Below, piece by piece: positions 1-5,483 of a stretch of DNA of 5,483 bases (positions are counted from its first letter, which is position 1; every line of letters begins with the position of its first letter). A program made the position numbers and the translations under genes. Under the pieces are notes generated by a model. That model saw only the letters and a list, made by a program, of their open reading frames with translations, had not been told where the DNA came from and made no database searches. The DNA comes from Nitrospirota bacterium. GTDB taxonomy: Bacteria; Nitrospirota; CAKKRA01; 9FT-COMBO-42-15. The stretch spans positions 1 to 5,483 of the forward strand of contig JACPZJ010000046.1 in the NCBI GenBank assembly GCA_016195585.1. The letters are read 5' to 3'.

Positions 1-233
1 AAATAGTACTCGTGGAGCCTCATGCCATTAAATTCCCAACCGAGCCTCCTCTTGAGTTCAGCAAATTCAGGAATGCCTGTCTTTCCATCCTTCAGCATCT
101 GATTAAGTGTATCAAGGACTTTATTCGTATTGGTCACATATCCCTGATAAAGGGTAAAATGATTCTTTAATAGTGTCTCGCTGAACCCCTCCATTCCTAT
201 TAGTTTTGAATAATCCTTTGCTGTGTAGGCCAT
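1..233 (-). CDS. Superoxide dismutase, Fe/Mn family (partial, C-terminus beyond left edge)
   Basis: This enzyme converts superoxide to oxygen and hydrogen peroxide, probably in the cytoplasm, since the N-terminus (MAYTAKDYSKLIGM) has no signal peptide. Only 77 codons are visible. They cover the N-terminal helical hairpin domain of the iron/manganese dismutase family. His25 in NHFTLYQGYVTNTN fits the first metal ligand, and His74 in FNGMRLHEYYF fits the second. Their 49-residue spacing is close to that in E. coli SodB. The sequence departs from SodB: the HxxxHHQTY region is replaced by HFTLYQGY, which is one residue shorter. It therefore looks like a divergent subfamily. The last two metal ligands (Asp and His) lie outside the window, so metal preference and activity cannot be judged. 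The start ATG at 233 has a strong ribosome binding site (AAAGGAG) that overlaps the fdhE stop, with a 13-nt intergenic gap, so it is probably co-transcribed with the formate dehydrogenase genes. Confidence 0.85.
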   Translation of the reverse strand, partial: MAYTAKDYSKLIGMEGFSETLLKNHFTLYQGYVTNTNKVLDTLNQMLKDGKTGIPEFAELKRRLGWEFNGMRLHEYY

Positions 234-240
234 TGATCTT

Positions 241-247
241 CTCCTTT
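241..247 (-). promoter_or_regulatory. Ribosome binding site of the superoxide dismutase gene
   Basis: The minus strand reads TGAAAGGAGAAGATCAATG. The AAAGGAG Shine-Dalgarno sequence ends 7 nt before the ATG at 233, and its first A is the last base of the fdhE stop codon. This fixes the start and suggests translational coupling to fdhE. Confidence 0.7.
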
Positions 248-918
248 CATTTAACTGTAACCATTCCAAAAGGGTTTGGCGCAAGTCTCTTATACCCCTT
301 CTCCTGTGTAATTATGTCTAAGGAAAGGGTAAGGATATCCTCAATCGGAAACGGGTAAATCTTACCATTTTTTCTGACATCTATAATCTTCAAGTAAGTC
401 TTGCACTTGTCACAATAGTTAACCCTGTATCCCTCATCACCATCCGGATAAAAATAACCGAGCATATTTTGATCCTCATTTATGCAAAAGGGGCAGAGCA
501 TCCTTCTGAAATCCCATTGCATCTCGCAGAAGCTGCATACAAGAGACATCCTCACCTCATTCTTCTCTCCTAAAACACCAATGCCCGGGAGCGAGCCGCA
601 GACAGGACAGAAGCCATTCTCCCAGTATCTGCCTACTGTCTCAGCAAATCCATTATCCAAACACTTTGTAAAACCCAGCAGAAATGCCTTTTTGGAAATA
701 TCTTCTTTACCATGAGGGTCAAAAGGGAGTTTAATTGTCTTAAAAAAATAGCGGCCCCTCTTTATCCCCTCTATTGCATCCTGCATATCATTGCTGCTGA
801 TATTAAATGATGGAATATCTGCACCCTTCATGTCATCAAGAAGGTCATAGTAACGCTCAATCAGCCCCCTTACTCCCCTCTTCTCAGATTCTATTTGTAT
901 CTCCTCTGACCACCTCAT
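247..918 (-). CDS. fdhE: Formate dehydrogenase accessory protein FdhE
   Basis: FdhE is a cytoplasmic accessory protein that binds the catalytic subunit of respiratory formate dehydrogenases and is needed for their activity; the E. coli protein carries iron on rubredoxin-like sites. The 223-residue product has four CxxC pairs, at Cys104/107 (CPVCGSLP), Cys128/131, Cys142/145 (CPFC) and Cys169/172 (CDKC), in the family order. The C-terminal block YLKIIDVRK...PIEDILTLSLDI...GYKRLAPNPFG is also typical. It is shorter than E. coli FdhE (about 309 residues), and the missing part is the N-terminal helical region. There are two candidate starts. A GTG at 921 has only 2 nt to the purine-rich AAAGGG. 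The ATG at 918, chosen here, has 5 nt and forms a TGATG overlap with the gamma-subunit stop. Its place right behind the three enzyme genes supports the assignment. Confidence 0.9.
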   Translation of the reverse strand: MRWSEEIQIESEKRGVRGLIERYYDLLDDMKGADIPSFNISSNDMQDAIEGIKRGRYFFKTIKLPFDPHGKEDISKKAFLLGFTKCLDNGFAETVGRYWENGFCPVCGSLPGIGVLGEKNEVRMSLVCSFCEMQWDFRRMLCPFCINEDQNMLGYFYPDGDEGYRVNYCDKCKTYLKIIDVRKNGKIYPFPIEDILTLSLDIITQEKGYKRLAPNPFGMVTVK

Positions 919-1535
919 CACTTCCCTTTCTTCATTGCCTTATACCACTTCTCATGATGATGCCTTGCCCATTGCTCATCAACCTGACCTGTGAGCAAAG
1001 ACGATATGGTGCCGGGATTTGCGATGGTGCCGAGATAGACGTGCGTTAAAACGCCCATCACAAGGCCTATCAGTATCATATCGTGGAGGATGTATGTAAG
1101 CTGAACAATGAACTTAGGTATTGACAGAATTTGAGGAATCCACATGATAATGCCTGTGATGCCGAAAAGGACTCCTGCATAAAATATCATCTTAAAAAAC
1201 ACCTTCTGCCCCGCATTGAATTTTCCTGAAGGAGGAACCTTTACACCTTTGCCGAGATAGCCGCCAAAAACTCTGAACCATTCCTTATCATCCTCATCAA
1301 AGACAGATGCCTCATCCTTCCACTGAAAATAGATGAGAAAAACAGTAATGATAAAAACAACACCCGCCCAGTGGTGAAAGAATCTTGACCAGTCCACGCC
1401 GCCAAAAATTTTTGTTATGCCAAAAAAGCTCTTGCTGTATAATCCAATGCCTGTCAGGAGAAGTATTATAAAACTTATGGCATGGATGGAATGTACTGCC
1501 CTCTCCTTTGGGTTATGCCTCTCTATCATCGCCAT
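918..1535 (-). CDS. fdnI: Formate dehydrogenase gamma subunit, cytochrome b556 (FdnI/FdoI family)
   Basis: This is the membrane subunit that carries two b-type hemes and passes electrons from the iron-sulfur subunit to quinone. The 205-residue product has four hydrophobic segments, near residues 19-40, 54-71, 112-134 and 150-171. The histidines match the E. coli FdnI ligand pattern: His15 and His54 are 39 apart (His18/His57 in FdnI), and His151 and His165 are 14 apart (His155/His169). The loop motif GKFNAGQK and the C-terminal GTISSLLTGQV...WARHHHEKW are also characteristic of the family. The frame is open as far as an ATG at 1574, which would overlap the beta gene by 38 nt. The start at 1535 is preferred because AGGAGG sits 9 nt upstream, and because it begins 1 nt after the beta-subunit stop and gives a normal N-terminus. 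The stop overlaps the fdhE start. Confidence 0.95.
   Translation of the reverse strand: MAMIERHNPKERAVHSIHAISFIILLLTGIGLYSKSFFGITKIFGGVDWSRFFHHWAGVVFIITVFLIYFQWKDEASVFDEDDKEWFRVFGGYLGKGVKVPPSGKFNAGQKVFFKMIFYAGVLFGITGIIMWIPQILSIPKFIVQLTYILHDMILIGLVMGVLTHVYLGTIANPGTISSLLTGQVDEQWARHHHEKWYKAMKKGK
924..929 (-). promoter_or_regulatory. Ribosome binding site of fdhE
   Basis: The minus strand reads GAAAGGGAAGTGATG. AAAGGG lies within the last codons of the gamma subunit, 5 nt before the ATG at 918 and 2 nt before the competing GTG at 921. The spacing favours the ATG. The match to the consensus is only moderate, so expression probably leans on coupling to the upstream stop codon. Confidence 0.5.
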
Positions 1536-1536
1536 A

Positions 1537-2292
1537 TTATCCACCCTCCTTTCCCTTGTATCTCTTAGGCCCAATAATAAGATAGTGCAATATTATTGCT
1601 GCAACTGTGGCGCCAACACCAAGATAGCCCAGCGGCTTGATAATGTCCTTCCAGAGCGCTGTTGCAAAGGGCAATGCAGGTCTCTCTGGAAGACCGTAAT
1701 AAGACGGGCTCTCCTGCAGCACATACATTACAGAAAGGCCTCCCAGATCATTTTCGCCATATATCTTTTTTCCATCTGTCTTCGCCAGCTTTATCAACGA
1801 TTCTCTATTGCCGTATTTAATAGCCTCTGGCGGGCAGGTCTTTGCACAGGCAGGCTGCAAACCATTTCCAGTCCTGTCTGCACAGAGATTGCATTTATAC
1901 ACCTTCCCTTTTGCATCATCATAATGCGGCACATCAAAGGGACAGGCTGAAATACAGTATTTGCATCCAGTGCATTTTTGCTCGTCAAGATATACTGTGC
2001 CGTCATCACGTCTTATCAGCGCACCCGGCACAGGGCATACAGCAACGCATGGCGCATTGGTACAGTGCATGCAGCCAAAGGAGAGAAATCTCCACCTTAT
2101 CTCGCCCTTTTCTACTGTCTCCCTAAATCTCACATACCTCCATGTTGCAGAAGACAGGCCTGATGGATTTTCATAAGAGCCTGCAAAGCTGCTCTTAACT
2201 GCAGGGAGGCGGTTCCACTGCTTGCACGAGACCTGACAGGCGCGGCACCCAATGCACCTTGATACATCTATGAGCATTGCATTCTTTGGCAT
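1537..2292 (-). CDS. fdnH: Formate dehydrogenase beta subunit, four [4Fe-4S] cluster protein (FdnH/FdoH family)
   Basis: This is the electron-transfer subunit linking the molybdopterin subunit to the cytochrome b subunit on the outer face of the cytoplasmic membrane. The 251-residue product has four cysteine groups in the ferredoxin-like order of this family: Cys13-16-19-23, Cys74-77-82-86, Cys107-110-113-117 and Cys134-137-149-153, enough for four [4Fe-4S] clusters. A hydrophobic helix near residues 220-243 (GYLGVGATVAAIILHYLII) precedes a basic tail, matching the single C-terminal membrane anchor of E. coli FdnH. It has no signal peptide of its own, so it probably travels through Tat as a partner of the alpha subunit. 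The frame extends upstream to a TTG at 2304. The ATG at 2292 is chosen because GGAGG lies 5 nt before it. The gene is somewhat shorter than FdnH (294 residues). It is separated from alpha by a repeat-filled gap and from gamma by a single base. Confidence 0.95.
   Translation of the reverse strand: MPKNAMLIDVSRCIGCRACQVSCKQWNRLPAVKSSFAGSYENPSGLSSATWRYVRFRETVEKGEIRWRFLSFGCMHCTNAPCVAVCPVPGALIRRDDGTVYLDEQKCTGCKYCISACPFDVPHYDDAKGKVYKCNLCADRTGNGLQPACAKTCPPEAIKYGNRESLIKLAKTDGKKIYGENDLGGLSVMYVLQESPSYYGLPERPALPFATALWKDIIKPLGYLGVGATVAAIILHYLIIGPKRYKGKEGG
1545..1550 (-). promoter_or_regulatory. Ribosome binding site of the gamma subunit gene
   Basis: A perfect AGGAGG lies inside the end of the beta gene, 9 nt before the ATG at 1535. 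The stop TAA (1539-1537) falls between them. This decides against the longer start at 1574 and suggests reinitiation by ribosomes finishing the beta subunit. Confidence 0.75.
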
Positions 2293-2297
2293 ATTAA

Positions 2298-2302
2298 CCT
2301 CC
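2298..2302 (-). promoter_or_regulatory. Ribosome binding site of the beta subunit gene
   Basis: The minus strand reads TTTTGGAGGTTAATATG. GGAGG lies 5 nt before the ATG at 2292 and rules out the TTG at 2304, which overlaps the upstream edge of this site. The sequence GGAGGTT is also complementary to AACCTCC in the adjacent hairpin (2354-2348), so the site could be masked in an alternative fold. Confidence 0.7.
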
Positions 2303-2307
2303 AAAAC

Positions 2308-2353
2308 ACCTCCCCATTTCCCCTCCTTAGTAAGGAGGGGATTAAGGGGAGGT
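2308..2353. repeat. Nested palindrome 1 in the alpha-beta intergenic gap (REP/MITE-like)
   Basis: The inner arms CCCCTCCTTA (2320-2329) and TAAGGAGGGG (2331-2340) are perfect inverted repeats around one base. Outer arms ACCTCCCC (2308-2315) and GGGGAGGT (2346-2353) add an 8-bp stem across a short internal loop. The element lies just upstream of the beta-subunit ribosome binding site and would form a stable hairpin in the operon mRNA. Its form, and a related copy about 55 bp away, suggest a short dispersed repeat. It could stabilise the upstream alpha message or reduce readthrough into beta. It lacks a U-tract on the transcribed strand suited to an intrinsic terminator. The mobile or dispersed nature is inferred. 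Confidence 0.7.
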
Positions 2354-2371
2354 TGTTTCCCTTCTTTTCAT

Positions 2372-2404
2372 TTACCCCCCTTTACTAAAGGGGGGTAAGG
2401 GGGG
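2372..2404. repeat. Palindrome 2 in the alpha-beta intergenic gap, diverged copy of palindrome 1
   Basis: Arms TTACCCCCCTTTA (2372-2384) and TAAAGGGGGGTAA (2386-2398) are perfect 13-bp inverted repeats around a single C, followed by a further GGGGGG (2399-2404). The order (C-run, short A/T core with a palindromic centre, G-run, TAA, G-run) is the same as in the palindrome at 2308-2353 and in the same orientation. The two look like tandem members of one repeat family. It starts 9 bp past the alpha-subunit stop codon, so it would form a 3' hairpin on the alpha coding segment. Confidence 0.7.
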
Positions 2405-2412
2405 ATTATATT

Positions 2413-5400
2413 CTACGCCTTTCTAATATCGCACAGAAACGCCTTAGACTCCTGTATAAAAGTGTTCGGGTCGCCGATATGCGATGTGAGATTGTTCACA
2501 ATGTCGCCTGTGCATATCCCCATATATCCCCAGTGCCACGGCATACCTATCTCATGCACCACCTTGCCGTCAATATTAAATGGTTTGAACCTGCTTGTAA
2601 CCAGCGCCTTTGCCTTTATCTTTCCCCTCGCTGTCTCTATTGTGCAGTTGTCGCCTGTCCTTATCCCCTTCTCTTTTGCGAGTTCAGGAGACAGCTCTAC
2701 GAAGAGTTCGGGCATAAGCTCACATAGCCATGGAAGATTCCTTGATGCTGAACCTGTAAGATAATGTTCAGCAAGCCTGTAGGTTGTGCCAACGATTGGA
2801 TAGTCTTTTGCTTCGCCGAGCTTGTCCATCTCTGATTTCCATATCTTTGCAACAGGGTTGTACTGGACAGAGGAAAGCAGATTTTTTACAGGCGACTCAA
2901 CCGGCTCGTAGTGCTCTGGGAATGGGCCGTCTACAAGCGGCGAAAACAGACCGCCCTTTCCGTCAGGCCGCATAATAAATGGATCTGTGCCGCCAATGCC
3001 AATGAATCCCCCCTTCTCCTCTTTCTTTGCAGTAGGTGATAAATCTGCCTTAAAGTCAGGAATATCTGGACCGACCCACTTCCCTTTCTTGCCATCTGGA
3101 AGCTCTGCATTTGGGTCCCAGTATATATATTTCTTTGCCTCTGACCATGGTTTGCCATTTGCATCTGCTGATGCGCGATTATAAATGATTCGTCTGTTTG
3201 CAGGCCATGCAAAGGCCCAGCCTAAGTTTGCACCAATGGTCTCTCCCTTATCAGGCTTTCTGTTTTTGGATCTATTCTCCTTTGGAAATATGCCTGAGTA
3301 TATCCAGTTTCCGCAGGCAGTCGCACCATCATCCTGAAGCATTGCAAAGCCCGGCACATTCTCGCCTGTCTTTACAGCCACCTTGCCATCCTTAATAATA
3401 TCTTTCAGTGCATAGCCGTTTATCTCTCTTAATACCTTCTCAGAGTCAGGCGTCCCCTCGCCATAGTCCCAGACCAGATCAAGTATCGGCCTGTCCTTTT
3501 TCTCCTTGCTCTCTTTATATAGATTCTTTAATTTCAGGCCAAACTGATATATGTACCAGCCGTCTGTCCTCCTGTCCCCTTCGGACTCTACTGCCTTGAA
3601 TCCCCACTGCACCCATCTACCGCTGTTTGTGTATGTGCCCTCCCTCTCCACATTGCTTGCAGCAGGGAGGAGGAATATCTCTGTCTTAATATCTTTTGGC
3701 TTGACGCCCGGGGCCTTCCAGAAGGCAGCGGTCTCTGTCTCATAAAAATCTATTGCCACAAGCCAGTCAAGTTTTTCCATTGCCTTCCTCTCTAAATTCC
3801 CATTCGGCCCTGCAACTGCCGGATTCTGGCCGATAACAAGCAGGCCTTTTATCTTCCCTGAATACATGTCTTCAAATAAGGCTATGTGAGAGTAGTTGCC
3901 GCTGTTCTTTGGCAGGTAGTCATAGCAGAAGTCATTGGTCTTTGTTGCTGCATTCCCAAACCATGCCTTAAGCAGGCTTACAAAAAATTTTGGCTTATTG
4001 CTTGCAAAGCTGGTCTTTGCCGTAGTCTTTTCTAAATAATCTTTCAGTGTTGGGTGGTCTGCCTTTGCCGGCATACCGAGATAACCCGGAAGGTCATGGT
4101 AGAGTAATGCAAAGTCTGTTGCACCCTGAACATTTATATGGCCGCGCAGGGCATTGATACCGCCGCCGGGCATGCCAATATTGCCGAGCAGTAATTGCAA
4201 TATGGCTGCTGTGCGGATATTCTGGACGCCTTTGGAATGCTGTGTCCACCCCATTGCATACATCATGGTGCCGACCTTGTCTGGCGCACCTGTTGAGCAG
4301 AAGAGCTTTGCGATCTCAAGGAACCTTTCCTTTGGCATGCCAGATATCTTTGAAACCATATCAGGTGCGTAACGTGAGAAGTGCTTCTTTAATAACTGAA
4401 ACACACAATAGGGATGCCTCAGTGTCTTATCCTGCAAAACCTTTCCATCCGGCCCTGCCTGATACTTCCATGTTGCACGGTCATAGGTCTTCTTCTCAGT
4501 ATTAAAACCAGTAAACAGGCCGTCTGTAAATTTAAAATCAGGATCGATCAGTGTTGCCGCATTTGTAAACTCTAAGACATACTCTTTGTGATAAAGATTA
4601 TTCTCTATTGCATAATTAATCAGTCCGCCGAGTATGGCAATGTCTGTGCCTGAGCGCATAGGCGCATAGATATCTGCAACAGAGGATGACCTTGTAAACC
4701 GAGGGTCAACGCTTATTATCTTTGCGCCCTTTTCTTTTGCCTTAATCGCCCATTTAAATCCACAGGGGTGGTTCTCTGCCGGGTTTGAACCCATTACAAG
4801 TATGCAATCACTGTTCTTTAAATCAATCCAGTGATTGGTCATTGCACCTCTGCCGAATGAGGCGCCCAGACCGGGCACCGTAGAGGAGTGTCAGACACGC
4901 GCCTGATGTTCAAGGTAGATGACGCCCAGCGCCCTGTTGAACTTGCAAAGCAGGTATGCCTCTTCATTAGTGATCATGGCGCTGCCAATGGATGCAATCC
5001 CTCTGCACTGGTTGATTGTGATATTGTCCTCTTTTTCTACAAAACTCTCATCCCTTGTCTTTTTGTAGAGATTGGCGATTCTATCCATTGCCCAGTCAAG
5101 GGGTTTTTCTTCCCACTTGTCTGAATTTGGCGCGCGATATTTTACCTTTGTGAGCCGTCTTTCGTTTACGATGAGCTGATATGTGGCGCTCCCTTTTGGA
5201 CACAGGGTGCCGAGGTTGATTGGGTGGTCAGGATCGCCTTCAATATTCACGACCTTGCCGTCAATGCTGTGGACAATCTGGCCGCATCCAACTGCGCAGT
5301 AGGGGCAGATAGCTGCAGTCTCTTTCGCACTTTTTATCCTGAGGGTCTGGGCATAGGCCTTGGCAGGTTCAAGGTCATAGTCAATAACGGTGAGGCCTGC

Positions 5401-5454
5401 TGTTGCTGCTGCTGTTCCTGAAAGCTTTAAGAAATCCCTTCGTGAAACAGTCAT
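2413..5454 (-). CDS. fdnG: Formate dehydrogenase alpha (catalytic) subunit, selenocysteine-containing, Tat-exported; UGA readthrough at 4893-4891
   Basis: This subunit oxidises formate to CO2 in the periplasm at a bis-molybdopterin guanine dinucleotide Mo (or W) centre ligated by selenocysteine. The 1013-residue length is nearly that of E. coli FdnG (1015). Residues 4-10 (SRRDFLK), a following hydrophobic stretch and AYA near 33-35 form a Tat signal. Cys50, 53, 57 and 85 bind a [4Fe-4S] cluster, with Lys87 in the conserved CPKG; the Cys57-Cys85 loop is seven residues shorter than in FdnG. In-frame UGA encodes residue 188 in HQARV-Sec-HSSTV, the family active-site motif, with His189 next to it; FGRGAMTNHW follows. 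MGSNPAENHP, GWTQHSKG, GMPGGGINALRG and GQNPAVAGPNG are typical of the family. A molybdopterin-dinucleotide-binding domain fills about 885-1005. The start ATG is supported by AGGAGG 8 nt upstream. Taken as two genes, it would be misannotated: the GTG at 4878 is not a start. Confidence 0.97.
4847..4893 (-). promoter_or_regulatory. Selenocysteine UGA codon and bacterial SECIS element inside fdnG
   Basis: The UGA at 4893-4891 is followed after 11 nt by a stem of GGUGCCC (4879-4873) and GGGCGCC (4867-4861), seven pairs including one U-G, closing a GGUCU loop (4872-4868). Counting the U of UGA as 1, U17, G23 and U24 fall at the same positions as the key bases I recall for the E. coli fdhF element, whose loop is also GGUCU. 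A lower stem of CCUCU (4886-4882) with AGAGG (4851-4847) is possible. In bacteria this hairpin binds SelB, which delivers Sec-tRNA, so the host should have selA, selB, selC and selD elsewhere. The fold was worked out by hand. Confidence 0.9.
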
Positions 5455-5462
5455 GGCGCATC

Positions 5463-5468
5463 CCTCCT
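5463..5468 (-). promoter_or_regulatory. Ribosome binding site of fdnG
   Basis: A perfect AGGAGG lies 8 nt before the ATG at 5454. Only 29 bases upstream of the start are visible. They include an A/T-rich stretch (ATAACTGAAATATAG), but there is too little sequence to call a promoter or operator. Confidence 0.7.
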
Positions 5469-5483
5469 CTATATTTCAGTTAT

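Noticed and set aside
1536..1574. Longer gamma subunit starting at ATG 1574
   Set aside because: It would add 13 charged residues overlapping the beta gene. The AGGAGG at 1550-1545 is placed for the ATG at 1535, where family members normally begin.
1417..1950. Plus-strand open frames such as 1417-1950 and 4888-5124
   Set aside because: They lie opposite strongly supported minus-strand genes, have compositions typical of antisense frames, and show no recognisable motif or ribosome binding site.
2308..2398. Intrinsic transcription terminator after the alpha gene
   Set aside because: The hairpins are strong, but neither is followed on the transcribed (minus) strand by a proper run of U. The first is followed by AATGAAAAGAAGG and the second by GTTTTGGAGG. 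The downstream genes belong to the same enzyme complex.
2337..2404. G-quadruplex on the plus strand from the four G-runs
   Set aside because: The runs are separated by uneven gaps, one of about 40 bp, and each G-run has a complementary C-run nearby, so hairpins explain the sequence better.
4868..4890. Separate gene starting at the GTG at 4878, making the alpha subunit two genes or a broken pseudogene
   Set aside because: The frames are in phase, the only interruption is UGA at the known Sec position, a SECIS hairpin follows it, and the joined protein matches the family motif and length. The GTG falls within the SECIS stem.
5395..5421. GCT/GCA triplet-like repeat near the start of the alpha gene
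   Set aside because: It encodes the alanine-rich hydrophobic part of the Tat signal (GTAAATAG), which explains the low complexity.

Overview
The window holds one co-directional gene cluster, all on the minus strand, for a membrane-bound respiratory formate dehydrogenase of the FdnGHI/FdoGHI type. Reading in the direction of transcription (right to left), the genes are: a selenocysteine-containing catalytic alpha subunit with a Tat signal (5454 to 2413); a four-cluster iron-sulfur beta subunit (2292 to 1537); a cytochrome b gamma subunit (1535 to 918); the accessory protein FdhE (918 to 247); and the first 77 codons of an Fe/Mn-family superoxide dismutase that runs off the left edge (233 to 1).

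The alpha subunit looks like two open reading frames (5454-4891 and 4878-2413), but these are one gene. They share a frame and are separated only by a UGA codon at 4893-4891, placed exactly where formate dehydrogenases carry Sec or Cys. The UGA is followed by a convincing bacterial SECIS hairpin. Read through, the protein is 1013 residues, close to the E. coli FdnG and FdoG length.

The genes are tightly packed (1 nt between beta and gamma, a TGATG stop/start overlap between gamma and fdhE, 13 nt between fdhE and the dismutase), which points to one operon with translational coupling. The exception is the gap of about 120 bp between alpha and beta. It is filled by two related, G/C-run-rich palindromes that look like short dispersed (REP/MITE-like) repeats and could fold in the mRNA next to the beta-subunit ribosome binding site.

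The proteins should work together as follows. The alpha subunit, exported folded by Tat, oxidises formate at a Mo/W-bis-MGD-Sec centre. Electrons pass through the beta-subunit [4Fe-4S] chain to the gamma-subunit b-hemes and on to (mena)quinone. FdhE acts on the catalytic subunit in the cytoplasm. The dismutase may protect this oxygen-labile system.

The organism is probably a Gram-negative anaerobe or microaerophile that decodes UGA as selenocysteine. The overall style suggests Nitrospirota or Desulfobacterota, but that is a tentative impression. No tRNA, rRNA, CRISPR array, insertion sequence or clear terminator is visible, and the operon promoter lies beyond the right edge. I see no wholly new system. 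The notable items are the SECIS/Sec readthrough, the repeat pair inside the operon, and the dismutase linkage.
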